The notes: a model not told the origin generated them from the sequence alone. Positions 8,626-17,111 are shown, counted from the stretch's first letter. The stretch is 64,000 nucleotides of DNA from Planctomycetota bacterium (GCA_028280485.1 JANQLS010000057.1:1-64000); one strand, 5' to 3'. Made by a program: numbers and translations.

Positions 8626-9687
8626 TTACTGATCAAGCGCTGGCCCAATCACCGATTCGGAAATAAGAATGAGGTTGGTAGGGAGTCCACCACCTTTGAG
8701 AAGCCCAACGACTCTCATCACGTAATCAGGGTGAAACTTGTTCATCCCGCTCTCGATGACTCCCTCTTTAGAAATCTTGGTCATAATTCGCGCGACCTGA
8801 ATAACTTTATCATCCAAGGTGACGACCAGGGTACGACCTATGTTCTTTTGGGTTAGCTCACCCAATTGCTTAGCGCCTTGGGAATTGAGTTTAAATCCGA
8901 TGGCGGGATCGTACATTCCATCCTTTGCGTGGTAAGCATCTGAAATCTGGTTTCCACTCACTCGATATTTATCTTCATAGTGAATAATGATGTATGAACC
9001 TAGCCTGTTGACGCTTTTTAAAGAGCCCATTTCATGGATCAGTTCTTGGCTCGGTAAGACATTCCACTCTGGAGGGGTTGGCCGTTTTAATTTTGCTGCT
9101 TCATCGGGAGGGAGCAGGCTCCTCCTGTTCGTATAAGTAGCCATTTGTTCGTTGTAAATCTGGATTTCTTTATCGAGCAATTGCCAGGTCGGACCCTTTT
9201 GTGCTTTTGGGATTAATTCCGATGCAGGACTGCTTTCCCTCAAGCTCTCCCAATGTAACTCTTGCTTGTTGAAGAGCTCGACTTCCTTACGAAGAGCAGA
9301 TAAACGGCTGCCCACACCTCCAGAGGAAGGAGCCTCTAAAACTAACTCAAAGACTCCCCGCATTTGAATGAGCTGTTTGATATTTGTGAAATCCGACACG
9401 GGGGGAACCTGAACCACAATTTGGTCCTCACCTCGAATCGAGATTTGGCTCCCTCTCAGCCCGAATGCGCCCAGCCGCCTTTTAATGACCTGCTTGACAG
9501 CTTCAGTAGCTTTGGTCATATCCTGATTACGCTCTAACTCGATCCCTTCGAGATCGAGCTTATAGACAAGCTCTCTACCTCCAGTTAAATCGACCGGATA
9601 ATTTAAGACAATCTGGTAAATAGAATAGAAAATCCCAATTAAAATGAGCACAGTGATCGTAATTCCCCTGCCGATTTTCTTAAACAT
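8626..9687 (-). CDS. Stand-alone SecD N-terminal (TM1 + periplasmic P1 head) paralogue
   Basis: The 353 residues match the first third of the SecDF in this window almost end to end: TM1 (FKKIGRGITITVLILIG), DLTGGRELVYK, the P1 region, and a closing GVIESG...YVMRVVGLLKGGGLPT. The chain then stops right after ILISESVIGPALDQ, exactly where SecDF enters its second membrane segment. It therefore has one membrane anchor and the substrate-contacting head but no channel-side TMs and no SecF half. ATG 9687 has gaggagg at 7 bases, as in secDF, so I prefer it to an ATG 12 codons upstream. The reading frame is intact over its whole length. It could be a functional accessory head domain or a truncated duplicate that still keeps its frame and ribosome site. 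Confidence 0.85.
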   Translation of the reverse strand: MFKKIGRGITITVLILIGIFYSIYQIVLNYPVDLTGGRELVYKLDLEGIELERNQDMTKATEAVKQVIKRRLGAFGLRGSQISIRGEDQIVVQVPPVSDFTNIKQLIQMRGVFELVLEAPSSGGVGSRLSALRKEVELFNKQELHWESLRESSPASELIPKAQKGPTWQLLDKEIQIYNEQMATYTNRRSLLPPDEAAKLKRPTPPEWNVLPSQELIHEMGSLKSVNRLGSYIIIHYEDKYRVSGNQISDAYHAKDGMYDPAIGFKLNSQGAKQLGELTQKNIGRTLVVTLDDKVIQVARIMTKISKEGVIESGMNKFHPDYVMRVVGLLKGGGLPTNLILISESVIGPALDQ

Positions 9688-9923
9688 TCCACAGCCTCCT
9701 CTGGCAGCAATAGAAAACCTCAACTCATTTTTAAAGCAGAGTTGGGTGATATGATATTAATTCGATTCTTTGGATAAATGGAGTCTAGTACTCTGAGTAA
9801 AACTTTACGATTCCTTTTATAGGAAAACATTCTCAACTTTCTAACGCAGTCATTTAGGTTTCAGAATTCGAAATAAAAATCAAAAAGCCGATCTCCTGCC
9901 ACCTCAAAAATAGAACTGATAAA

Positions 9924-11072
9924 TTAGAAAGATTCTCGACGCCAATCTCTGAAGGACTCAGGGTAGTTATCGTGGAAGGTTTCAAACTCACCTAATTGGA
10001 TCATTTGGCGAGCTGCGAGCATCAAATCTTGAAGGAAATGGATATTGTGGATCGATCCCAAAGTACCAGCCAGGGTCTCTCGGCGAGCGTACAAGTGTCT
10101 TAAATAACCGAGGGAAAAGTTTTTACAGGTATAACAAGAACAATGTTCGTCGATGGGATTCGTATCTCGTTCATACTGTTGGTTTTTGATTCGAATCGTC
10201 CCAGTTCGACTGAAAAGGTGGCTATTTCGAGCATTTCGAGTCGCGAGTACACAATCGAAGAGGTCAACCCCCGCCCGGATCCCCGCTAAAAGATCGCGGT
10301 CGACCCCGATTCCCATGAGATATCGAGGCTTATCTTTAGGAAGCAAAGGAGCCGTGAACGCTGCGATTCGGTGCATATCTTCGGGCGGCTCTCCCACCGA
10401 CACCCCACCAATCGCGTAACCAGGGAAATCCATCGGGAGGAGTTCTTCTACGGATCTTTGCCTCAAATCTTCGAAAACCCCTCCCTGAACGATGCCAAAG
10501 AGAGATTGAACGTCGGGGCGAGAATGAGCGTTTTTAGATCTTTCTGTCCAGCGGGTCGTACGGGCTACTGCATCCGCCACTTCCTCCTCAGTTGCTGGAT
10601 AGGGTGGACAATGGTCGAAGGCCATGATGACGTCAGCCCCTAAAACATTTTGAATCTGGATCGCCTTCTCGGGAGTCAGCTCAATTTTTTTCCCGTCGAT
10701 GGGCGACTTAAACGTCACTCCAGATTCTTCCATCTTATTCCAGTCCGACAATGAGAAGACTTGAAAGCCCCCACTGTCCGTCAATATCGGCCCGGACCAC
10801 CCCATAAATTCATGGAGACCTCCCAAGTCGTTGACGATCTCTTCCCCCGGCCTCAAATGAAGATGATAAGTATTCGCCAAGATCATTTGAGATCCGGTAG
10901 CTTGAACCTGATCGGGCGTCAAACATCTCACCGCCCCGTGAGTTCCCACTGGCATGTAAGCCGGGGTGTCGACCTCTCCGTGAAGTGTTTTCAGCTTCCC
11001 GACCCGAGCTTCGGTGTGAGCATCTTCGTGAAGCACATCAAAATTTAAGGGGCGATCAGTGGATGGGGTCAA
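9924..11072 (-). CDS. tgt: tRNA-guanine transglycosylase (queuine tRNA-ribosyltransferase)
   Basis: Tgt swaps guanine 34 of GUN-anticodon tRNAs for preQ1 in queuosine synthesis. The 382-residue protein has the substrate-site signature DSGGFQVFSL, the region VIMAFDHCPPYPA, and GGVSVGEPPEDM followed by PRYLMGIGVDRDLLAGI. Near the C-terminus is the zinc site HCSCYTCKNFSLGYLRHLY, with a later His (SIHNIHF) as fourth ligand. It begins with TTG at 11072: the family's N-terminal FDVL...ARVGKLKT starts about ten residues later and no ATG lies before it. A ggag sits about 9 bases upstream. A Tgt next to yajC and secD is a common bacterial arrangement. The upstream gap is filled by two repeat elements. 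Confidence 0.95.
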   Translation of the reverse strand: MTPSTDRPLNFDVLHEDAHTEARVGKLKTLHGEVDTPAYMPVGTHGAVRCLTPDQVQATGSQMILANTYHLHLRPGEEIVNDLGGLHEFMGWSGPILTDSGGFQVFSLSDWNKMEESGVTFKSPIDGKKIELTPEKAIQIQNVLGADVIMAFDHCPPYPATEEEVADAVARTTRWTERSKNAHSRPDVQSLFGIVQGGVFEDLRQRSVEELLPMDFPGYAIGGVSVGEPPEDMHRIAAFTAPLLPKDKPRYLMGIGVDRDLLAGIRAGVDLFDCVLATRNARNSHLFSRTGTIRIKNQQYERDTNPIDEHCSCYTCKNFSLGYLRHLYARRETLAGTLGSIHNIHFLQDLMLAARQMIQLGEFETFHDNYPESFRDWRRESF

Positions 11073-11103
11073 GGGAGAGGGCTCCGGTAAGTGGGAAAGT
11101 TAA

Positions 11104-11333
11104 ATTTCAAGCCCGAAGTGTAAACGAGGATTGGACGAATATTACATCATAAATTGTTTTAATGCTTTGGGCGTAGCGATAGCGTGATCCTCAAATGGGA
11201 ACCCACTTCAGATCGAACATTTCTGGGGGGGATTTACAGAGGCTTCGGGTTGTGGAGGGAATCACCCCTTAGGTTGCATCGCTGATTCAGCGGGTTATTC
11301 ACCTATCCCTCGTTGACACTTCGGGCTTGAAAT
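11104..11333. repeat. MITE-like element, copy 1 of a tandem pair (family C)
   Basis: About 230 bases bounded by inverted arms (atttcaagcccgaagtgt at the left, complement at 11307-11333). The left arm differs slightly from the right. The interior is non-coding and nearly identical to copy 2, including a blocky ggcgtagcgatagcgtg motif and cattTctgggggg. The pair repeats with a 265-base period, and the flanking aaagttaaa is also duplicated (11096 and 11361). Confidence 0.8.
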
Positions 11334-11368
11334 GCATCCGGTTTGAAATGTTCATCTAATAAAGTTAA

Positions 11369-11597
11369 ATTTCAAGCCCGAAGTGTAAACGAGGGATAGG
11401 TGAATATTACATCAGAAATTGTTTTAATGTTTTGGGCGTAGCGATAGCGTGTTCCTCAAATGGGAACCCACTTCAGATCGAACATTTCTGGGGGGATTTA
11501 CAGAGGCTTCGGGTTGTGGAGGGAATCACCCCTTAGGTTGCATCGCTGATTCAGCGGGTTAGACGCCTAACCCTCGTTGACACTTCGGGCTTGAAAT
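11369..11597. repeat. MITE-like element, copy 2 of a tandem pair (family C)
   Basis: Left arm 11369-11395 and right arm 11571-11597 are inverted copies with one mismatch in 27 bases. The interior matches copy 1 with few changes. The element ends about 20 bases before the spoIID stop, so the pair fills the whole tgt-spoIID gap. No ORF or transposase is inside. Confidence 0.8.
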
Positions 11598-11618
11598 GGA
11601 TCGGCTTGAAATGATCTT

Positions 11619-12914
11619 TTAGTAGAGCTTCTTCTGCCCCGCCTCGGGGAAGTAGTGCGCCAAGATCTTTCCGCAGGTCGCTGACTCGCCAAATTTCGCT
11701 GCTCCGTACTGGCAGAGCCCAACGCCGTGACCGTAGCCTTTGCCCGTAAAGGTTAAAGTTTTACCGTCTTCATTCTTTTTCACATCAAATCGACCACTGG
11801 GAATATTATTGGCTCCGAAATGTCTACCGATCAGTTTACGGAATCGATCGATTCGCATCTCAAAGGCTCCTTCGGTGTGAACGATTCTCAGATAAGCATG
11901 ATGCTGACTGGGATAGGCGTCGACGGGCTTCAATAAAACGAGCTTACCGATTTTAAGACCTTGAGCCCCCGCCCAAGCGACGAGCACTCCCTCGAGGTCT
12001 TGCTTACTGAAAGTTCGATCCCAAGAATAACCGGGAGAATCTTTGCAATAATCACAGGTCACCCCTTTGAGCGGAGCGATTTCTTGCTCCCCAAAGAAAT
12101 GCCCACTGGCGGTAGCACCACCACAATTACTGTGATAATAGGTTTGAAACAAACTGCCATCGTAGGTAAGAACCAATCCTGAAGTCTCCCGCACCGCTTG
12201 AAGGATGCGGTCGTTCTCTTTTGTCATCCCCCCGTAAGATTGAAATTCCATCGACGACTTATAGGCGAGGTCTGGAGAGATTTCTCCATTGGGATCAAAA
12301 TCTCGACGCATATTATAGAGAGTGAAAGTTCTCGCTGCGATCGCTTGGGCTTTCAGGGCTTCTAAGGGAAAACCATCCCCGCCCATCTCATTTCCGAGGA
12401 CTCCGGCGAGGTATTCTTCTAAATTGAGTTCATTGATCACCCGAAGTTGTGAACCGTAGAAAAAGACATCGAGCGTTCCTCGGTACTCTTTGAAGTTCAC
12501 GGAATCATCTTCAGATGGTGGAAGCACTCTCATTTTCACCAAAGGTTGTTCGGTCGACAGAATGCGAAAGGGATTCTCCGTGAAGGGTTCTTCTTTATCA
12601 TTCAGCAGAATCTTTCCACCGACGACTTGGATCTTGACCTTGGGTTCTTCCAACGCCCGAATCAAAATGGGCTTCTCAGAAACGGAATAAATCTGAACCG
12701 CTCCTTGAACCTCAAACTCGACGGCGTAATTGAGGCGCTCTTCTTGAAGGGATTCCACCTCAATCCGAATCGGAGGCCCTTTGGGAAGGTAACTCGTTTC
12801 TGATTCCGAGGAGCATCCGGTCACCGTGAGTTGGGCGATGATCATGAGAAGCACTAAGGCTAAACTCGATGCTAATGAATTTGAGAAGATTCTTTCACCT
12901 TGAACCATCACCAT
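11619..12914 (-). CDS. SpoIID/LytB-domain lipoprotein (putative lytic transglycosylase-like)
   Basis: SpoIID-family proteins cleave denuded glycan strands of peptidoglycan, in sporulation in Firmicutes and in wall remodelling elsewhere. The 431-residue chain has a lipoprotein signal with lipobox LTVTGC (about residues 29-34), so it is probably anchored on the periplasmic side. The SpoIID domain covers about 150-430: EEYLAGVLGNEM, then LKAQAIAARTF, YYHSNCGGATASG and finally GYGHGVGLCQYGA. Its start overlaps the ruvB stop. ATG 12914 overlaps by 7 bases, while the in-frame ATG at 12908 forms a TGATG junction with agagg at 9 bases. Either is possible and translational coupling with ruvB is likely. 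No sporulation gene is near. Confidence 0.87.
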   Translation of the reverse strand: MVMVQGERIFSNSLASSLALVLLMIIAQLTVTGCSSESETSYLPKGPPIRIEVESLQEERLNYAVEFEVQGAVQIYSVSEKPILIRALEEPKVKIQVVGGKILLNDKEEPFTENPFRILSTEQPLVKMRVLPPSEDDSVNFKEYRGTLDVFFYGSQLRVINELNLEEYLAGVLGNEMGGDGFPLEALKAQAIAARTFTLYNMRRDFDPNGEISPDLAYKSSMEFQSYGGMTKENDRILQAVRETSGLVLTYDGSLFQTYYHSNCGGATASGHFFGEQEIAPLKGVTCDYCKDSPGYSWDRTFSKQDLEGVLVAWAGAQGLKIGKLVLLKPVDAYPSQHHAYLRIVHTEGAFEMRIDRFRKLIGRHFGANNIPSGRFDVKKNEDGKTLTFTGKGYGHGVGLCQYGAAKFGESATCGKILAHYFPEAGQKKLY

Positions 12915-14161
12915 GTTCCTCTCACTTCCCTCGACGATTCTTTAAGGAGGTCGAATGCATATTGAGTCGCCAAACGTCCCCGAGGAGTCTTTAAAAGTAA
13001 ACCCTTTTGAATGAGGTAGGGTTCGTAGACATCTTCAATCGTTTGATCTTCTTCCCCCACGGAGACCGAAAGTGTTTTTAACCCGATCGGTCGCTCCCCA
13101 TTCTCGATAAGAACTTGAAGGATGCGACGATCGATGCGATCCAATCCATTCTCATCGACACCTAAGCGTTCCAGACCTTCGAAGACATCGGAAGGCCGAA
13201 TCACCAAAGGTTCATTCGAATTGTAAAGAGCCGCTCCTCCCTGAAGACGTTGCGCGATAGGATCCGTGTTCGGATTTTCTTCTTCACGTTCTTTACGTCG
13301 TCGATACTGAGAGATATCTCGAACTCGTCTTAAAAACCGATTGGCATAACGGGGAGTACCGCGGGAACGTTTGGCGAGTTCCACTGCTGTGTCCGTTTCA
13401 ATTTCTGAACTCAGTAGGTTCGCCGATCGCACGATGATTTTTGCGAGTTCGGTATCACTGTAAGTTTCGAGCTTCTCTTGAATCCCAAAACGACTTCTAA
13501 ACGGAGCTGAGAGCAATCCCTCTCGAGTGGTCGCTCCCACTAAGGTGAAGGGCTGAATTGAAATGGAGTAAGTTCGCGCGTCGGCCCCTTTGTCGATGAC
13601 GATATCGACTTGGTAATCTTCCATCGCACTGTAGAGATACTCTTCTGCCGCCCGCGACATGCGGTGAATTTCATCGATAAACAGAACATCACCACGTTCT
13701 AAATTTGTGAGAAAGCCCACCAGATCTCCCCCGTGTTCCAGGACGGGTCCTGAGGTTTTGTGAAGCTTGACTCCCATCGCTTCAGAGATCAGCATCGACA
13801 GGGTGGTCTTTCCTAAACCCGGCATTCCTGAAAGAAGCACATGATCTAAAACATCATGGCGTTCCTTCGCGGCTTCGATCGAGATCAATAAATTTTCGGT
13901 GACTCGTTCTTGCCCCACGAACTCACGAAAGGAAGGAGGGCGCAGATTGGTTTCAAAACCATTTTCTGAATCGTCGACCACTCCCGAATGGAAGGGTTGC
14001 TCTCCCCCGTTGGAATCGGATTCAGGTGTTGCAGGGATGGGGGCTTGCTGGCGAGTCCCATCTTGATCAGGATGGCCGCCAGTAGAAAAGCTCGGGCCAG
14101 ATTTGTTCTGGCTAGATTTGTCCTGGCTAGATTGACTGTGGCTGGTGTCAAAAGTGCTCAT
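12908..14161 (-). CDS. ruvB: Holliday junction branch migration ATPase RuvB, N-terminally extended
   Basis: RuvB is the hexameric AAA+ motor that drives Holliday junction branch migration with RuvA. Walker A is GMPGLGKTT (about residue 111), Walker B is LFIDEIHR, sensor 1 is GATTREG and the arginine finger is in FRSRFG. The winged-helix C-terminus ends with a GLLLKTPRGRLAT segment. At 417 residues it is about 75 longer than usual: a Ser/Gln/Asp-rich low-complexity N-terminus of about 70 residues precedes LRPPSFREFVGQERV, and a charged stretch of about 30 residues (RRRKEREEENPN) interrupts the C-terminal half. ATG 14161 has gaggag at 7 bases, so the extension is translated. ruvA and ruvC are not in the window. 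Confidence 0.95.
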   Translation of the reverse strand: MSTFDTSHSQSSQDKSSQNKSGPSFSTGGHPDQDGTRQQAPIPATPESDSNGGEQPFHSGVVDDSENGFETNLRPPSFREFVGQERVTENLLISIEAAKERHDVLDHVLLSGMPGLGKTTLSMLISEAMGVKLHKTSGPVLEHGGDLVGFLTNLERGDVLFIDEIHRMSRAAEEYLYSAMEDYQVDIVIDKGADARTYSISIQPFTLVGATTREGLLSAPFRSRFGIQEKLETYSDTELAKIIVRSANLLSSEIETDTAVELAKRSRGTPRYANRFLRRVRDISQYRRRKEREEENPNTDPIAQRLQGGAALYNSNEPLVIRPSDVFEGLERLGVDENGLDRIDRRILQVLIENGERPIGLKTLSVSVGEEDQTIEDVYEPYLIQKGLLLKTPRGRLATQYAFDLLKESSREVRGTW

Positions 14162-14291
14162 TAATAGGCTCCTCTGGGTTTCTCATTCACAAGTGACATT
14201 CTAACCTGAAGGAGCAAAATTTTAAGTCTTGATTCTCAACGAATCCTCAAGGATTCAGGCTGAATTCTGGCAACTTCCCCCGTTCTTCAGT

Positions 14292-14486
14292 ATGCTAAAC
14301 TCCATGCAACAAATAGGAAGATTTCTTCAAATATCTGGTCTGATCATCGTCCCCTTGGGACTCGTTCATTTCTTCTCGATGAGGAATGTGATGACGGAAG
14401 CGAGCCTGATGGCCTGGGAGCTCGGCTTGTTAACCCTAGGAGCCGTATTGTTTATTGTGGGGAAGAAGTTGATGAGGGAATCCTAG
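14292..14486 (+). CDS. Small two-TM hydrophobic protein, unknown function
   Basis: A 64-residue protein if it starts at ATG 14292, or 60 if it starts at ATG 14304. It has two predicted membrane segments (LQISGLIIVPLGLVHFF and LGLLTLGAVLFIVGKKL) joined by a short loop. Neither start has a clear Shine-Dalgarno sequence. It is divergent from ruvB and convergent with the SPASM gene, with a family A palindrome just after its stop. Short proteins of this layout seem common in planctomycetes, but I cannot name a family. Confidence 0.55.
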   Translation: MLNSMQQIGRFLQISGLIIVPLGLVHFFSMRNVMTEASLMAWELGLLTLGAVLFIVGKKLMRES

Positions 14487-14520
14487 GGTGGCTGGGGCGT
14501 GTGAAAGACTCTAAAATCCA

Positions 14521-14582
14521 TTAACTAGCCCGAAGCGCTAGCGAGGGGAAAGATCCCCTCGCTAGCGCTTCGGGCTAGTTAA
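14521..14582. repeat. 28-bp-arm intergenic palindrome (family A)
   Basis: Perfect 28-base arms (14521-14548 and 14555-14582) around a 6-base loop. The copy sits between two convergent genes, where it could serve as a transcript end for both. Confidence 0.9.
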
Positions 14583-14639
14583 TATGCTCTGCATTTAAGG
14601 TATTTAACGATTTTTTAGATTGGAACTCACCGTAGCCGA

Positions 14640-14704
14640 GTAGCCGAACTTGTAAAAATTTGGCCAGCAACCATATACAGCCAAACTTTTACAAGTTCGG
14701 CTAC
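14640..14704. repeat. 25-bp-arm hairpin at a gene 3' end (family D)
   Basis: Arms gtagccgaacttgtaaaa...ttggc (from 14640) and its complement (14680-14704) differ at one base in 25, with a 15-base loop. It lies directly behind the stop of the SPASM gene. A single arm of the same family is at about 51243-51268. Confidence 0.8.
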
Positions 14705-14705
14705 A

Positions 14706-16355
14706 TCAACCCCGCCGGCACCAATCCTCGCAATTCTGACAAAGTGGATGCGTGGTAAAATCCCCTTCCCGATGGGCCAAGCGCAATTGATTCAGCTCTT
14801 GCCCCGCCCAAATTTCCGCGAGAGAGTTTTCCTTTAAGGATCCCACGGGGCTCAATACTTTAAAGTCGTTATCACAAGCCGTGAGCTGCCCATTCGGGTG
14901 AACGACAGCTTGCTCTTCTAAGCGAATGCAGGGACCTCTTTTGGGAAGTCGATAGGGGTGGAGGCTCTCGTGAGGTAACTGCTGAGCTCGATTGCGATGA
15001 GGGGAGAGCAGCACCCAGGGTGTGTATTCAAACCAGCGGTCGATAAAGGTTTCAGCTTCCTCCTGATTTTCAGGACAAAGCCTCATTTCGACTCCTATGA
15101 AAGGCAAGATCTCATCCGATCCCTTCGCGAGCTCGAATAATTGGAGGAGTCGGCTTTCAAGGTCTTCAAGACTTCCCCCCCGTAGCTTTTTATAGGTTTC
15201 TTCAAGAGTCGCATCGATCTGTACAATCACCCCTTCAACCCGTTTCCCCAGGGCACGAAACGATTCTTCGTTGAGCCCTTGACCATCCGTCTCGATGACG
15301 ACCGAAGGTAATTCAAATCGATCGAGAAGTTCGAGAAGGCCATCAAATTCCGAATGGAGCCAGGGCTCTCCTCCACTGAGAATGACGCGAGTCTCCTGCC
15401 ACTTTTGGACTTCGGTAAATAGGCCTTCTAATACATCGAGAGGAAGCTCAGTTCGCCCCTCACCGGATTCAACCGGCAAAGAAAAAGCATCTTCAGTTGA
15501 AACTCGATCCGTTAATTGAATTCGAATCTCAGCAGGGAATGCTCCGGCCATCGTTTGGCCCCAAGAATTCGATTGAACCCAAGCCGAAAGAGAGCCTTCT
15601 TCCATCTGAGGAGGGCTTAACTCTTTGGTTAACTCATGGAGCAGAGCTAAACCCCGTGGTGAATCACCGGTGAGCCGATGGCGAACCGGTGCTCTTCCTT
15701 CTTCCAGCCAATGAAAAACCCCCTTCGTGTCGAGATCTCGCTCCGCCACCGATGGAATAAATCGGAAAGGCGCATCGAGAGCCAAGCCATTCCTAACGAT
15801 ATCTTCTAAGAAATCTTTAGAGGCGATGTCTCCCATCAAGCCCGGGGGAAGAGTGGAAAGCCGCACCCTTACATCGCTTTGATCGTCGATTTTCGCGATC
15901 ATTTCTTCGATGAGCTCTGCATTCAAAAATGGAGCGGCATCGGGAAAGACGATGAGATTCTCAACCCCTTCGAGCTGACAAACTTGCAAAAAGCGATAAG
16001 GATCGCCCCGTTCACTGATGGCGTAGGGAATAGCCCAACCTCCTCGCCACGCCGAAGGAGAAAGTCGTCGTTGTCGACGGAGAGCCTCGATTGGGTAGCT
16101 AGGATTCCCGGCTAAGCGTAGGGTGACCACTTCAGTGGTCGTTGGGAGAGCGGCGGTTGAAATCAGGTGATTTAAGGGAGAAGAGATATCTTCAGCTTCC
16201 GCCGGAAGAATGAGGACGAGACGCTCGATGGAAGGACAGGCCGAAATCGCCTCGATCGTCGAAAGGATCGCGGGCTTCCCCCCTATCTCTTGGTTCCAGT
16301 TGCGTTCGAATCCTAAATGAGAGAGTTGGGGGTGAACCTCGATCGCTCCGAGCAT
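14706..16355 (-). CDS. SPASM-domain protein with nucleotidyltransferase-like N-terminus and no radical-SAM cysteines
   Basis: The 549-residue protein has an N-terminal region (about 1-220) resembling NTP-transferase/cytidylyltransferase folds (GGKPAILSTIEAISACPSIE, then LIVFPDAAPFLNAELI). A radical-SAM-like half follows. The strand that should lead into CxxxCxxC is IRIQLTDRVSTEDAFSLPV, with no cysteine, while the next motif (ILSGGEPWLH, about 335) and later barrel strands (VVIETDG, GVIVQIDATLE) are kept. The C-terminus has a SPASM-like cysteine set (GPCIRLEEQ, LTACDNDF, LCQNCEDWC). So the S-adenosylmethionine cluster is probably absent and the auxiliary cluster site retained. The layout recalls the spirochaete spiro-SPASM family, a comparison made from memory. 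The ATG at 16355 shares one base with the stop of the HAD gene (TGATG). The product is unknown. Confidence 0.7.
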   Translation of the reverse strand: MLGAIEVHPQLSHLGFERNWNQEIGGKPAILSTIEAISACPSIERLVLILPAEAEDISSPLNHLISTAALPTTTEVVTLRLAGNPSYPIEALRRQRRLSPSAWRGGWAIPYAISERGDPYRFLQVCQLEGVENLIVFPDAAPFLNAELIEEMIAKIDDQSDVRVRLSTLPPGLMGDIASKDFLEDIVRNGLALDAPFRFIPSVAERDLDTKGVFHWLEEGRAPVRHRLTGDSPRGLALLHELTKELSPPQMEEGSLSAWVQSNSWGQTMAGAFPAEIRIQLTDRVSTEDAFSLPVESGEGRTELPLDVLEGLFTEVQKWQETRVILSGGEPWLHSEFDGLLELLDRFELPSVVIETDGQGLNEESFRALGKRVEGVIVQIDATLEETYKKLRGGSLEDLESRLLQLFELAKGSDEILPFIGVEMRLCPENQEEAETFIDRWFEYTPWVLLSPHRNRAQQLPHESLHPYRLPKRGPCIRLEEQAVVHPNGQLTACDNDFKVLSPVGSLKENSLAEIWAGQELNQLRLAHREGDFTTHPLCQNCEDWCRRG

Positions 16356-16957
16356 CAATCCAATATCTTGATCAAGCCCTCAAATGAAAGGACGTCTTGG
16401 CCGTAAAGTAGCGCGGTGGCGCCCCAGCGTCTCACTGCGCTGATATTTTCGGGCCAGTCATCGATGAAGAGCACTTCATCGGGCTTGACCGAGACTCCTT
16501 CCTTCTTTTTCAAAAGCTTGATGATTTTCTCAATCGACTCTTCTTTGGGCTTCCAACAAAGTTGAGGCTCAAAGAGGTCATCGAGAATCCCCATGAACTC
16601 GAGCAGTTTTTTGGTGGGCTCTGCGTCGTTTCGGCTAGCCAAAGAAACGAAAGCACCACGCTCATTAAAGACTTTGAGCATGTCTCGAACTCCAGGCTGG
16701 AGCTCGACCCAAAGACCGCGCTGCCCCACTAAACGATCAGGGGTGGCCATACGGAATGGAGGTTCGATCAGATTGCAAAGTCCGTCGGAAACCGTCCATA
16801 GAGTCTCATCGAGATCAAATACGATCAGCTTATATTTAAGGGGAGCCTGTTTTTTCGCCACTGGCGGAGTTCTCCATTCAGGTCGACTAAGTTCGGAAAT
16901 CAAAGGGAGGGTGTTCCCCCATGGAATCGAGATCAACGAGGTCCGTTGATACTCCAT
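16355..16957 (-). CDS. HAD-superfamily phosphatase (MDP-1 / HAD-IIIC like)
   Basis: Motif I is VFDLDETLW (nucleophile and acid/base aspartates), motif II is SLASRND, and motif IV is LFIDDWPENI. The cap-less 200-residue size and WTVSDGL after motif I fit the magnesium-dependent phosphatase-1/FkbH-like group, which acts on phosphoryl groups of small molecules or glycated proteins. About 40 residues precede the HAD core; there is no Shine-Dalgarno sequence at ATG 16957, so the true start may be later. It is coupled to the SPASM gene through a TGATG overlap, which suggests one pathway. Confidence 0.8.
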   Translation of the reverse strand: MEYQRTSLISIPWGNTLPLISELSRPEWRTPPVAKKQAPLKYKLIVFDLDETLWTVSDGLCNLIEPPFRMATPDRLVGQRGLWVELQPGVRDMLKVFNERGAFVSLASRNDAEPTKKLLEFMGILDDLFEPQLCWKPKEESIEKIIKLLKKKEGVSVKPDEVLFIDDWPENISAVRRWGATALLYGQDVLSFEGLIKILD

Positions 16958-17111
16958 AATTTTGATTTATGGTCAATATCCAATCGAAGATTTCCGGGAA
17001 ATGAATCCATTGTCGCTCACGCCAATAGATTGCCTTCCCTGCGTCCTGTCAGTTTGAAGGAGACGGAAAACTCTGCTCCAAAATCAGCGAGACTAAATCC
17101 GTAACTCTTTA

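Noticed and set aside
15480..15530. Cysteine-free SPASM strand as a local sequencing error
   Set aside because: The surrounding frame is open on both sides and no single-base shift restores a CxxxCxxC; kept as a finding and not as an error.
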